Shown: positions 15,428-23,712 of the stretch, one piece after another
Layout: the number at the start of each line of letters is the position of its first letter
Numbering within the stretch: the stretch's first letter is position 1
From: an uncultured Limimonas sp.
Lineage (GTDB): Bacteria > Pseudomonadota > Alphaproteobacteria > Kiloniellales > Rhodovibrionaceae
DNA: 53,639 nucleotides
Reading direction: 5' to 3'
Assembly: GCA_913055855.1 (NCBI GenBank)
Contig: CAJXKW010000004.1
Span: 1 to 53,639, forward strand
Made by a program: the position numbers and the translations under genes
Notes under the pieces: generated by a model
The model's input: the letters and a program-made list of their open reading frames with translations, nothing else
Told to the model about the DNA's origin: nothing
Databases searched by the model: none

Positions 15428-15874
15428 TCAAGCGGGGACGTTGGCGCTGATCACCAGCGCAAAGACGAAGACGAACACGGCGAAGCCCTCCACGATCGCC
15501 GCCGGTCCCAGGGCGATCCCGAACACCTCCGGCTTCTCCTTGGCGGCGTTGATCGCCGAGGCACAGCACTGGCCCTGGCGCATGCCGCTGAGCAGCAGCG
15601 CAATGCCCGCCGCGATCCCGATGCCGAACAGGGCGCCGCCATTGGCCGCCGTGACCTCGCGCTGGAGGGTGAGCATGACCACGATGCCGTAGATGATCTG
15701 CGAGGACGGCATCACCGACACGCCCACGAAGCGCCCGTGCCCGGATTCGGTGTCCAGCATTGCGCCGATCGCCGCCTGCCCGGCCGTGGCGCAGCCGATG
15801 ATGCTGCCCACGCCGCCCAAGGCGGTCACGCCGAACAGGCCGAGCCAGCCCAGAGCCACCACAAGCTCGTTCAA
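15428..15874 (-). CDS. atpK: V/A-type ATP synthase rotor subunit K (c ring), with Na+ site residues
   Basis: This is the ion-carrying ring subunit, a two-hairpin (four-helix) proteolipid of 148 residues. The start is TTG at 15874, overlapping the end of atpI, with AAAGGAG eight bases before it. The ion-binding carboxylate is Glu129 (AAIVEGFAVF). Ser58-Gln59 in MPSSQIIYG and Gln100 in GMRQGQCC occupy the places of Thr64, Gln65 and Gln110 in the Na+-binding NtpK of Enterococcus hirae, with constant offsets of 6 and 10 residues. The first hairpin carries no carboxylate, as in V-type rotors. A Na+ pump is therefore likely; this has not been measured. Confidence 0.93.
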   Translation of the reverse strand: MNELVVALGWLGLFGVTALGGVGSIIGCATAGQAAIGAMLDTESGHGRFVGVSVMPSSQIIYGIVVMLTLQREVTAANGGALFGIGIAAGIALLLSGMRQGQCCASAINAAKEKPEVFGIALGPAAIVEGFAVFVFVFALVISANVPA

Positions 15875-17676
15875 ACCCGCAGCTCCTTTCGTGCCAGGGG
15901 CCGGTAGGGATACCCCTCGTCCGTCAGCCCCCAGTTGTAGAATTCGATGAAGTTCAGGCGCAGGCCGTGCACCACGCCGCCCAGCAAGGCGAGCGCGAAG
16001 TTCAGGGCGTGCCCGATGAGCGCCACCAGGATGCCGAGGAACAGGCCCACGCCCGCGACGTTGTCGATCACCTGCCCGGCCAGGTCGTTGAACGTGATCG
16101 CCAGGGACGCACTCGCCAGACCCAGGGCGAACAGGCGCAGATAGCTCAGCACGTCGCCGAAGATCTGGGTGACCTGGGTCACGCCGAGCAGCCCCTCGGC
16201 CAGGCGCAACAGCACGTCCAGGGGCCGCCGAATGGGGCGTTCGCTGCGGAACAGCAGCACCGCGACCAGACCCAGGCCCAAGGCCCCGAGCGCCGCGTCG
16301 AACACCAGCGTCGCCTGCGCCAGGTGCGCGCGCCAGGCGACCATGCCCCCCACGGCGACCAGGATCCAGCCGAGGCCGGCGAATGCGTGCGGCGCGGGCC
16401 ATTGGCGCGACACCGCGGCAGCGTTGCCCAGCACGATGTGCAGCACGCCCACCGCAATGGACAGGGCCATCATGTCCCAGTAATCGCGCACCTCGATGAG
16501 GTCGAGGCGGGCCATCAGGCTGCCTTCGGGCGGGCTGATGCCGAAATAGCTTCCCGCCGCGACGCCGTAGAGGACAGCCGAACCGCCCAGCACGGCGATG
16601 AGCGCGCGCATTCGCCGACCGGTATCGCTGCGCCCCATACGCCGCCAGAACAGGCCGCTCCCGAGCAGCACCAGCGCGCCGTACGCCGCGTCGGACAGGA
16701 TCATGGCAAAGAACAGGGCGAAGGAGCCCACCAGCACGCCCGAGGGATCCCAGTCGCGCGGGCTGGGCATCTGATAAAAGCGCGTGAGATCCTCGCCCGC
16801 CTCGGCGGGCATGGTGTTGTGCAACAGCGTGGGCGGGGTCTCGTCCGGCCCGGCCGGCTCGGTCACCAGCGCCATGCCGCGCGCGTCCGCGAACCGCGCC
16901 ACCTCGTCCAGACGCGGCTCGGGCGCCCAGCCCTGCACGGCGAACACGCCGTCGTCGCGCAATACGGTCTCGAGCGCCTCGTCGAGCGCCGCCTGGTCGT
17001 CCGCGCGCGCCAGGTTCTGCCGGATGAGATGGATGTAGCGGGTCAGCGAGATGCGCTCGAGATCCAGGTCCTCCAGCGCGATCTCCGTGTCCTCCAGCTC
17101 GCGCTCCAGCGCGCTGAGCCCCTTGGGCCCGATGTGCGTGCGCGGCACCGGCATGGCGCCGGCGGGCGGTTCCGTCCGGGAAACGACCACGACGAAGTGC
17201 GTACGCTGCGAACGCCCGACCTCCGCCCAGGGAAGCTCGACCGCGTCGAGCTTGTGTCGCTGGCGGTGCGGCACCTCGTAGAACCACAGCCGGTAGCCGG
17301 CCAGGGCCGCCGGGTCCGGGAAGGTGAAGTGCCCCCAGCGGCGCAGGTTGGCGATGCGGCCCTGGAGGAACTCGCGACGGTCCTCCAGCTCGCGCCGGCG
17401 CTGCTTGTTGTGCAGCGCCCGCCGGGCGACCTCGTGGATGTCGAAATCGGGGTCCGAGCGCAACGAGCGCATGATCTGCGGCGTCCGCAGCAGATAGGTC
17501 AGCGCATCGTAGACCTCGCGGGCGTAGCCGCGCCCGGTCTCGCCTTCGCTCTCCTCCGCCGGCGGGGCGAGCGGAATGACGTGGACGCAGCCCAGATCCT
17601 GAAGCGCGCCGACGACGTCGTGCATCTCGCTCGACAGGCCGCACAGGGTCACCTTGGACATGGGGACGATGCTCAT
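15871..17676 (-). CDS. atpI: V/A-type ATP synthase membrane subunit I (stator a)
   Basis: Subunit I forms the ion half-channels next to the K ring. The 601-residue product starts MSIVPMSKVTLCGLSSEMHD. The first 300 or so residues are a soluble coiled-coil arm (DTEIALEDLDLERISLTRYI). The second half has several membrane helices, including FALFFAMILSDAAYGALVLL, and the channel helix with the stator Arg is likely near VLSYLRLFALGLASASLAI. It ends ARKELRV. The ATG overlaps the atpD stop (ATGA), and its stop overlaps the TTG of atpK. It is somewhat shorter than chlamydial and archaeal counterparts. Confidence 0.93.
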   Translation of the reverse strand: MSIVPMSKVTLCGLSSEMHDVVGALQDLGCVHVIPLAPPAEESEGETGRGYAREVYDALTYLLRTPQIMRSLRSDPDFDIHEVARRALHNKQRRRELEDRREFLQGRIANLRRWGHFTFPDPAALAGYRLWFYEVPHRQRHKLDAVELPWAEVGRSQRTHFVVVVSRTEPPAGAMPVPRTHIGPKGLSALERELEDTEIALEDLDLERISLTRYIHLIRQNLARADDQAALDEALETVLRDDGVFAVQGWAPEPRLDEVARFADARGMALVTEPAGPDETPPTLLHNTMPAEAGEDLTRFYQMPSPRDWDPSGVLVGSFALFFAMILSDAAYGALVLLGSGLFWRRMGRSDTGRRMRALIAVLGGSAVLYGVAAGSYFGISPPEGSLMARLDLIEVRDYWDMMALSIAVGVLHIVLGNAAAVSRQWPAPHAFAGLGWILVAVGGMVAWRAHLAQATLVFDAALGALGLGLVAVLLFRSERPIRRPLDVLLRLAEGLLGVTQVTQIFGDVLSYLRLFALGLASASLAITFNDLAGQVIDNVAGVGLFLGILVALIGHALNFALALLGGVVHGLRLNFIEFYNWGLTDEGYPYRPLARKELRV

Positions 17677-18278
17677 GTCGCGTCCGCCCCTGCGGCCTTG
17701 CGCTTGGCCACCTTGGCGCGCACCACGGCGGCGCGCTCGGCGTCCTGGAGCGCGATGTCGATCTGCCGGATCTCGTTCTTCGTGCGCGGAATCAGCACCT
17801 TCTCGAACAGGTTCACGCGCTGGGTGACCTTGGTCAGCCCGTCCTGCAGGCGCCGTAGCCGCTCGCGCTCGACCTGTTCGCGCACCTGCAGCGTCAGGGC
17901 GTGCTTCAGGCTCGCCACCACACGGTCCACCCAGTGCGGCTTCGCCAGATCGCCGTACGCCCGCGTGCGCAGCGTGATGTCGTCGAACGTGGGCACGCGT
18001 ACACCCACGATGTTCGCCTGCCCGAGCTGGACGTACGCCACGCGCACCAGGCCGTCGAGTTCGACACCGGTGTTGGCGAGCATCGGGATATCGCGGGCGA
18101 TCGCCTCGCGGACGGCTGCGCGCTCGTCCTGAACCGCCTTCAGCCGCCGGCGCGCGTTGTTGCGCTCGGCCAGCAACTGTTTGCGCTTCAGGTCGAGCGA
18201 GGGCAGGAAACGCTCGTAGGTCGCCAGGTCCCGCTTCTTGCGCGAGAGCGTGGACTTATTCAGCGGCAGCCTTGCCAT
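17673..18278 (-). CDS. atpD: V/A-type ATP synthase central shaft subunit D
   Basis: Subunit D is the coiled-coil shaft turning inside the A3B3 head. The 201-residue product starts MARLPLNKSTLSRKKRDLATYERF, the typical opening (split here: MARLPLNKSTLS then RKKRDLATYERF). N- and C-terminal helices form the coil; the middle has VGVRVPTFDDITLRT, and NLFEKVLIPRTKNEIRQI is conserved. An ATG three codons upstream is possible, but AGGAG lies about ten bases before the one chosen and almost touches the other. The 5' end overlaps atpB by 23 bases. No subunit F gene is found. Confidence 0.93.
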   Translation of the reverse strand: MARLPLNKSTLSRKKRDLATYERFLPSLDLKRKQLLAERNNARRRLKAVQDERAAVREAIARDIPMLANTGVELDGLVRVAYVQLGQANIVGVRVPTFDDITLRTRAYGDLAKPHWVDRVVASLKHALTLQVREQVERERLRRLQDGLTKVTQRVNLFEKVLIPRTKNEIRQIDIALQDAERAAVVRAKVAKRKAAGADAT

Positions 18279-19671
18279 CGACCGCATGCTCCTGCGTGCC
18301 CGCGGCGCCGGATTGGGCCGCCGTGTCCGCCTGGGCCTTCGCCGGGAAGTAGCTGTCCACGAGATCCTTCTTGAACGGCAACTGATGGGGCTCGAAGCAT
18401 TCGGCGAGCGTGTTCCAGCAAAGATTCAGCGCCTCTTCGAGCGGCATGGCGACCTCAAGGGACATGAAGCGCTCGCGGAACATCTCGCCGAACTTGAGAA
18501 GCTGTTCGTCGTAGTCGGTGAGTTCGAACGCCATCGCCTGCTTCTGTTCGGCGTCCTTGGCGTTGGCGTAGAGGCGGATCATCCCGTTCATGAGCTGCTT
18601 GTGATCCGCCCGCGTATCGTCGACCACGTGCTGCTTGAGGCGGGAGAGCGAGCCGAAGGGATCGATCATCCCGTCCTTGAGGTAGAATTGCCCTTCGGTG
18701 ATGTAGCCCGTGTTGTCGGGCACCGGGTGGGTGACGTCGTCACCGGGCATAGTGGTGGCGGAGAGGATGGTGACCGAGCCGCCCGAGGCGAAGTCGCAGG
18801 CCTTCTCGTAGCGCCGCGCAAGCTGGGTGTAGAGGTCGCCGGTGTAGCCGCGGTTGGAGGGAATCTGCTCCATGGCGATGCCGACCTCCTTCAACGCGTC
18901 GGCGTAGGCGGTCATGTCGGTGAGCAGCACCAGCACCCGCTTCTTCTCCTCCACGGCGAAGTGCTCCGCCACCGCCAGCGCCATGTCGGGCACCAGCAGG
19001 CGCTCCACGATGGGATCGGAGGCCTGGTTGATGAACATCACCGTCCGCGCGAACACCCCCGCGTCCTCGAAGCGCTGCCGGAAGTAGTGGAAGTCGTCGA
19101 AGATCAGCCCCAGGCCGCCGAAGACCACGACATCCGCCTGCGCCTGGATGCCGATGCGCGCCAGGAAGGTGTTGAAGGGCTCGCCGGCGACGGAAAAGAT
19201 CGGAATCTTCTGGCTCTCCACCAGACAGTTGAAGACGTCCACCATGGGCACGTCGGTGCGGATCATGCGCGAGGCGAGTTCGCGCCGCATCGGGTTCACG
19301 GTGGGGCTGTTGATCGCCACCCGCCGGTCCATGTCCAGCGACGGCCCGTTGTCGATGAGTTCGCCCGTGCCGCGGAAGACCCGGCCGAGCACGTTCTCGC
19401 TGAAGGGCACGTCGGGCGGATGGCCCAGGAAGCGGATCTTCGCCCGGGTGGAGATCCCCTTGGTGCCCTCGAAGACCTGCAGCGAGACCGCCTCGCCGTC
19501 CATCTTGAGCACCTGGGCCAGCGAGGATTCGCCCGATTCGACGGTGACCACCGCGATATCGCCGAGCGCGACGGACGCCGCCCGGCCCACCCGGCGCGCG
19601 GGCACGCGAACCTTGAGAATGTCACCCACGATGGACAGCACCTGGGAGTAGCGGACCGCGAGATCGGACAT
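18256..19671 (-). CDS. atpB: V/A-type ATP synthase regulatory subunit B
   Basis: This is the non-catalytic nucleotide-site subunit of the A3B3 head. The 471-residue product starts MSDLAVRYSQVLSIVGDILK. Family motifs include LGRVFRGTGELIDNGPSL, NPMRRELASRMIRTDVPMVD, FNCLVESQKIPIFSVAGEPF, VLLTDMTAYADALKEV and PGDDVTHPVPDNTGYITEGQ. There is no Walker A, as expected for B. GGGAGGG lies ten bases before the ATG. It is the first gene in this operon, whereas in most bacteria with this ATPase the first gene is E. The 168 bases to the divergent CBS gene hold the promoter; no clear boxes are seen. Confidence 0.95.
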   Translation of the reverse strand: MSDLAVRYSQVLSIVGDILKVRVPARRVGRAASVALGDIAVVTVESGESSLAQVLKMDGEAVSLQVFEGTKGISTRAKIRFLGHPPDVPFSENVLGRVFRGTGELIDNGPSLDMDRRVAINSPTVNPMRRELASRMIRTDVPMVDVFNCLVESQKIPIFSVAGEPFNTFLARIGIQAQADVVVFGGLGLIFDDFHYFRQRFEDAGVFARTVMFINQASDPIVERLLVPDMALAVAEHFAVEEKKRVLVLLTDMTAYADALKEVGIAMEQIPSNRGYTGDLYTQLARRYEKACDFASGGSVTILSATTMPGDDVTHPVPDNTGYITEGQFYLKDGMIDPFGSLSRLKQHVVDDTRADHKQLMNGMIRLYANAKDAEQKQAMAFELTDYDEQLLKFGEMFRERFMSLEVAMPLEEALNLCWNTLAECFEPHQLPFKKDLVDSYFPAKAQADTAAQSGAAGTQEHAVDGKAAAE

Positions 19672-19839
19672 CGCCGCGCGACCCTCCCGAACATGTTTGG
19701 CTATGAGTCCAGTGTAACGGACCTATGCATCGCACGTCTAACACCGTTCGTGCGGCCGTTCGGGCGGCGGCGCGGTTGAACCGGAACGCCGGCGCGCGCG
19801 TATACCCGGATGCGCCAACAGGTTAAGGGGACCCCCGCG

Positions 19840-20292
19840 ATGCGGGTCATGGACGTTCCGGAATTCCAGGATGCCCGCGATCTGGCCGCGGTGAACGAAG
19901 GGCTCACGGTGCGCGATGCGGCCATCCTCATGGCGGGGCGCAACGTCGGCGCGGTGATCGTGCTGCGCGACGGCTGCATGTCGGGGATTTTCACCGAGCG
20001 CGACCTGATGACCAAAGTGGCGGCGCAGGGCCTGGATTGCGGCACCACCCTCGTCCGCGACGTCATGACGCCCAGGGTCGTCACCGTCTCGCCCGAGATG
20101 GAGCTGAACGCCTGTCTTCGGACCATGACCGAGGGCGGGTTCCGCCATCTTCCCGTCGTCGACTCCGAAGGCGAGCCGGTGGGCATGATCAGCCAGCGTG
20201 ATTTCGTCGCCCTGACCTTTGGCCAGGCCGTCCGGCGCATGCGCGGACGGGCCCAGTACGGGCTGCGCAAGCTCTTCCGTGCCGGGGCCTGA
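19840..20292 (+). CDS. Two-CBS-domain protein
   Basis: The product is 150 residues, MRVMDVPEFQDARDLAAVNE and so on. Two CBS motifs are present: GLTVRDAAILMAGRNVGAVI with GIFTERDLMTKVAAQG, and VRDVMTPRVVTVSPEMELNA with GGFRHLPVVDSEGEPVGMIS. CBS pairs bind adenosine nucleotides and act as sensors of energy state. The protein has a short C-terminal helix (RMRGRAQYGLRKLFRAGA) and no other domain. AAGGGG stands eight bases before this ATG; an ATG ten codons earlier has no site. It is divergent from the ATPase operon; a regulatory link is possible but only positional. Confidence 0.85.
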   Translation: MRVMDVPEFQDARDLAAVNEGLTVRDAAILMAGRNVGAVIVLRDGCMSGIFTERDLMTKVAAQGLDCGTTLVRDVMTPRVVTVSPEMELNACLRTMTEGGFRHLPVVDSEGEPVGMISQRDFVALTFGQAVRRMRGRAQYGLRKLFRAGA

Positions 20293-20446
20293 ACACCCGC
20301 CACGCTCGCGGACGCGCGCCAATCGCTCGCCGTACGACCTTCTGCACTGCCTCCGCGAAGGCCCCATCGTATGGTAGACTTCGCTCAGGCGGACCGGCGC
20401 GGTGTGCGCCGGCCCTCCGGCGAACCGGCGATGGGAGATGCAAGGG

Positions 20447-21133
20447 ATGTTCGATATCTGGCTGCGAGCGTTCTGGCGCACGTTCCTGTGGTGGTTGCCC
20501 GGCGGAGACGACGACGGGGAAACCGCCTTCGGCAAGCGCGAGGCCGGGCGCAGCGAAACCGCGCGCGCCACCGGCGCAACCGCGGAGTCCGGCGGCAGCG
20601 GCGCAGGCGCCCGGACGCAGGACGCGGGCTCGGCGCAGACCGCAGCGGCGTCCGAAACGGCGGCGCAGACGGCTGCGCCGGCGAAGTCCGAGAGCCCGGC
20701 GGCGTCCGGCGGCACCGCGCGCGAGACCCCGTCTGCGGCCGGGACCGCGGCGAAAACCGCATCCGGCAGCGGCAACGGGCATGCGTCCAAGGCCGAGGCC
20801 GAGGCCCAAGCCCAGGCCAAAACCAAGACCAAGGCAAAGGCCAAGGGGACGACCACGGACACCGCGTCGGCCGAGACGGCCGCCCAATCCGCTGCACCCA
20901 CGGCGGCGAAGGGCGAATCGGCGCCGGCGGCCGGCGGCGAGGTGGGCGACCTGACCGCGATCAAGGGCATCGGCCCGACTCTCGCCAGCCGGCTTCAGGG
21001 CATGGGCATCACCAACATGCAGGACCTCGCGCACGCGGATCCGGATCAGATCGCCGAAAAGCTCGGTTCGCGTCCGGTGACGCCCGACCGCGTGCGCCAA
21101 TGGATCGACGACGCCAAGAGCCGAGTGGCTTGA
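20447..21133 (+). CDS. Anchored helix-hairpin-helix protein with low-complexity linker
   Basis: The product is 228 residues. It starts MFDIWLRAFWRTFLWWLPG, a short aromatic and amphipathic segment that may rest on the membrane. About 150 residues of Ala/Thr/Gly/Lys low-complexity linker follow. The C-terminal 60 residues contain a helix-hairpin-helix pair (LTAIKGIGPTLASRLQGMGI and NMQDLAHADPDQIAEKLGSR). That domain binds DNA backbone non-specifically in many proteins or acts as a protein contact. GGAG stands nine bases before this ATG. I do not recognise a named family. A protein tethering DNA to the membrane would fit the layout, but this is inference. Confidence 0.7.
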   Translation: MFDIWLRAFWRTFLWWLPGGDDDGETAFGKREAGRSETARATGATAESGGSGAGARTQDAGSAQTAAASETAAQTAAPAKSESPAASGGTARETPSAAGTAAKTASGSGNGHASKAEAEAQAQAKTKTKAKAKGTTTDTASAETAAQSAAPTAAKGESAPAAGGEVGDLTAIKGIGPTLASRLQGMGITNMQDLAHADPDQIAEKLGSRPVTPDRVRQWIDDAKSRVA

Positions 21134-21244
21134 GGCGACCGTCAGAATTTCATGTACGTCCGGTTAGACTGCCGCCGCCCTCGGTAATCGAGCCCGTTTA
21201 TGGGCGGCGGCACAAGTCCGGTCCTGGGATCTTTGCACGTCGTC

Positions 21245-22183
21245 TCACCCCGCGGCTTTGGAGCGGCGAAACATTCCGGCGTTGTTGCAGAACCACGCCC
21301 AAGTTGCAGCGAGACCGTCACGAAGCGACGTAGTCGGTGCAAATCCAAATGCATTGACCGCCTTTGTAATGCTGCAATACGTCGTGTGGACCTCACCTGC
21401 CCGGAATGGGGCGTAGGCGAGCGGGATTTCTTGATATCCCGTAATGTAATGAACGTCTTTGAGTAGCTCGGAAAGCCGCGTCGGTACACCACTGCCCAGC
21501 TGATAAGTGCCAGTGACTCCAACTTCCATCGCTTGGCGAATGCCGGCGACAAGATCTCCTACATATAAATAGTCGCGCACCTGACTACCGTCGCCGTAAA
21601 GCGTAAACGTTTTGTCAGCCAGGAGCGCGTTGAACAACTTTGCGATCACACTTCCCTTGTGTCGGCTGCCTGGCCCATAGATGTTTGAGAATCGAAGTGC
21701 CGCAGCGTGCAAGCCGTAAGCGCCGGCATAGGCCGACAGGTATCCCTCCATAGCGAGCTTGGAGGCGCCGTAGGGCGCCATCGGCGCCGGCGCCATGGCT
21801 TCAGTTACGGGTACGGGGGCTTCCCCGAGAATCGCTCCACCGGTTGAAGCTGCTATGACCTGACGAATGCCCGCCGTCCGAGCGGCGTCAAGCACGACGA
21901 GCGTGCCGCGTACGTTCACATCGAAATTGGTGCCGGGATCGTCGATTGAGTCGATGACTCGCGTCGCCGCCGCCAGATGGACGACCGCGTCTACTTCCGC
22001 CATGGCTTGCCCGACCGCCCGCGGGTCGCGAATGTCGCCCTGGCGGTAGGTTATACCCCGAGGTAGCGGGGGCCGTGGCGCAATATCGAGAATGGTAACG
22101 GAATAGCCCCGCTCCGCAAGATGCGCGACGAGGTTGAGCCCAATGAACCCCGCCCCGCCTGTAACGAGAACCCGTGAGGGCAT
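21245..22183 (-). CDS. NAD-dependent sugar epimerase/dehydratase (SDR extended)
   Basis: The product is 312 residues and starts MPSRVLVTGGAGFIGLNLVA with the GxxGxxG nucleotide site at 8-14. The catalytic YxxxK is in PYGASKLAMEG near residue 141, the Ser/Thr site is in IAASTGGAIL, and LRFSNIYGPGSRHKG is conserved. It resembles UDP-glucose 4-epimerases and related enzymes that make nucleotide sugars. It lies 24 bases behind the membrane glycosyltransferase on the same strand, so the pair probably makes and transfers one sugar. Its DNA is less GC-rich than its surroundings, suggesting acquisition with its neighbour. The substrate is not deducible. Confidence 0.85.
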   Translation of the reverse strand: MPSRVLVTGGAGFIGLNLVAHLAERGYSVTILDIAPRPPLPRGITYRQGDIRDPRAVGQAMAEVDAVVHLAAATRVIDSIDDPGTNFDVNVRGTLVVLDAARTAGIRQVIAASTGGAILGEAPVPVTEAMAPAPMAPYGASKLAMEGYLSAYAGAYGLHAAALRFSNIYGPGSRHKGSVIAKLFNALLADKTFTLYGDGSQVRDYLYVGDLVAGIRQAMEVGVTGTYQLGSGVPTRLSELLKDVHYITGYQEIPLAYAPFRAGEVHTTYCSITKAVNAFGFAPTTSLRDGLAATWAWFCNNAGMFRRSKAAG

Positions 22184-22207
22184 GAGGTGCCTCCTGTTGC
22201 GCCGAGC

Positions 22208-23284
22208 TTAAACTGGCCGAAGCCACGAGGTCACCAACACCCAAGCGAAGCGCAGGCCGTAGAGCAGGTCGTTACCCTTCTTTGACGCGCCGCTGCTGCG
22301 CCGGCGGAAATAGATGGGGCGCTCCGTGATTCGGTGTCCCAGTTTCGCCGCCATGATGAGGAACTCTGAGGCGTGGTACTGGTCTTGTGTGAGGTGCAGT
22401 TGGGCCAGCGCGGCCGGAGCCATGGCGCGATAGCCGCTTGAGACGTCCGTCAAGCACGTGCCCATGAGCAGGTTCATCACACGAGTGAACAGGGTGACGC
22501 CCAAGTCCCGCCACCACACGGTCACCTCATGCCGGCCCAGGCGCCGACTGCCGATCACGATGTCTGCCGCGCCCGCCAACACCGGCGCGACCAACTCGGG
22601 CAGCTCTTCCGGCTGGTTCTGCCCATCCGCATCCAGCGTTACCAGGGCGGCGGCGGCGGCGCGCACGGCGAAATCGTACCCCACGCGCAGGGCCGCTCCC
22701 TGCCCACGATTAAAAGGCAAGGCGGTTACAAGGGCACCATGTTCGCGCGCGACCGCGCAGGTTGCGTCGCGGCTGCCGTCGTCGATCACCACGGCGCGCA
22801 CCCGGTGGCCATCCACGCGCTCGGGCATGCGCGCGAGCACGCCGGGCAGGTTGTCCGCCTCGTCGAACGCGGGAATGGCGACCACGACGGTATCGGGTCC
22901 GAGTTCGCGTTCGGCCTCAGGCGATTCCCGAACCACCTGATGCCGGATCAGCCGGTCGAGTTCGGACCGCAGCCGCGCCGTGCGCGCCATGAGCATCAGA
23001 GCGACCAGCCACGCCGCAACGAGCCCGGCGATGACCAGGACGAACAGCCGGGCGCCGGGCCGGCCCGCAAGGCCGCGGGCGCCCGAGTCGTCGAACAGCA
23101 CCCAGGACAGCGCACCTACGGTTTGCGGAAACGCCGTCGCACCCACGAGCCCGATCCCTGTCAACAGGGTGAGCACGGTCACGCCGGGCGCCGTTCGCCG
23201 CCGGCGCAACTGGAAAAAGCCATGCAGCAGGAAGGCCATCGCGAGCAGCGCGCCCGCTGCGCGCAGGACAGAAACCTCAAGCAT
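22208..23284 (-). CDS. Family 2 glycosyltransferase with N-terminal DUF2304-like membrane domain
   Basis: The product is 358 residues from ATG 23284, which has GGAGG eight bases before it. Residues 1-110 contain three membrane helices (RAAGALLAMAFLLHGFF, TVLTLLTGIGLVGATAF, LFVLVIAGLVAAWLVALML) of the kind in DUF2304 proteins. From about 130 comes a GT2 domain: VVVAIPAFDEADNLP, AVVIDDGSRDATCA, VTLDADGQNQPEELPEL and TDVSSGYRAMAPAAL. DUF2304 proteins are usually encoded separately beside such polyprenol-phosphate sugar transferases, so this is a fusion. It lies upstream of the epimerase in the same unit. A likely role is transfer of a sugar to a lipid carrier at the inner membrane. Confidence 0.85.
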   Translation of the reverse strand: MLEVSVLRAAGALLAMAFLLHGFFQLRRRRTAPGVTVLTLLTGIGLVGATAFPQTVGALSWVLFDDSGARGLAGRPGARLFVLVIAGLVAAWLVALMLMARTARLRSELDRLIRHQVVRESPEAERELGPDTVVVAIPAFDEADNLPGVLARMPERVDGHRVRAVVIDDGSRDATCAVAREHGALVTALPFNRGQGAALRVGYDFAVRAAAAALVTLDADGQNQPEELPELVAPVLAGAADIVIGSRRLGRHEVTVWWRDLGVTLFTRVMNLLMGTCLTDVSSGYRAMAPAALAQLHLTQDQYHASEFLIMAAKLGHRITERPIYFRRRSSGASKKGNDLLYGLRFAWVLVTSWLRPV

Positions 23285-23485
23285 TTGATGCGCCTCCGAG
23301 CCGAAATCTCCGAAATCAATTGCCCGATGCACACGGAGCGCTGACAGAAAAACATTAGTTATCTGTTGAGACCTGCACGCAATTTATTTCGGAATTGGCA
23401 GGCGATATCGGTTGTATTTGATTTGCATGACCCCGATGGCCGGGACACGGACCCCGCTGCGCGGGAACGTCGCGGGGCGAGCACC

Positions 23486-23515
23486 TTGCACGCGGCGTAC
23501 AGATGTAACGATATA
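23486..23515 (+). promoter_or_regulatory. Possible sigma-70 promoter before a small membrane gene
   Basis: TTGCAC (23486-23491) and GATATA (23510-23515) are 18 bases apart. The region 23285-23561 is the only AT-rich spacer nearby and lies between divergent genes. Strength is modest, and other −10 choices (TATAAC at 23512) would make the spacing too long. Confidence 0.35.
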
Positions 23516-23561
23516 ACAGACAGTTCGCGGAGACACAGGAAATACGAAGCGAGGTCACCCC

Positions 23562-23684
23562 ATGTCGCGCATTCCGCCACCGCTGCTCATCGTCGGCGGC
23601 ATCGCCCTGATCGTCGGCCTGCTCTTGGCCGGACAGGCGCTCACCGGCTCAGGCTTCGTCCCGGCCGTGAAGTACTGCGGCTGA
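23562..23684 (+). CDS. Small single-span membrane protein (40 aa)
   Basis: The product begins MSRIPPPLLIVGGIALIVGL and continues with LLAGQALTGSG and a C-terminal KYCG. Residues 8-27 form one hydrophobic helix. GAGG stands seven bases before the ATG, and a promoter-like pair lies 50-75 bases upstream. The stop is TGA at 23682-23684, 28 bases before the end of der, which runs the other way. It is short, so chance cannot be ruled out, but the combination of ribosome site, membrane helix and Cys near the end is gene-like. No homologue is recognised. Confidence 0.45.
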   Translation: MSRIPPPLLIVGGIALIVGLLLAGQALTGSGFVPAVKYCG

Positions 23685-23712
23685 TGTCCGCCGGCAGGCC
23701 GCCGGCGCCGCC

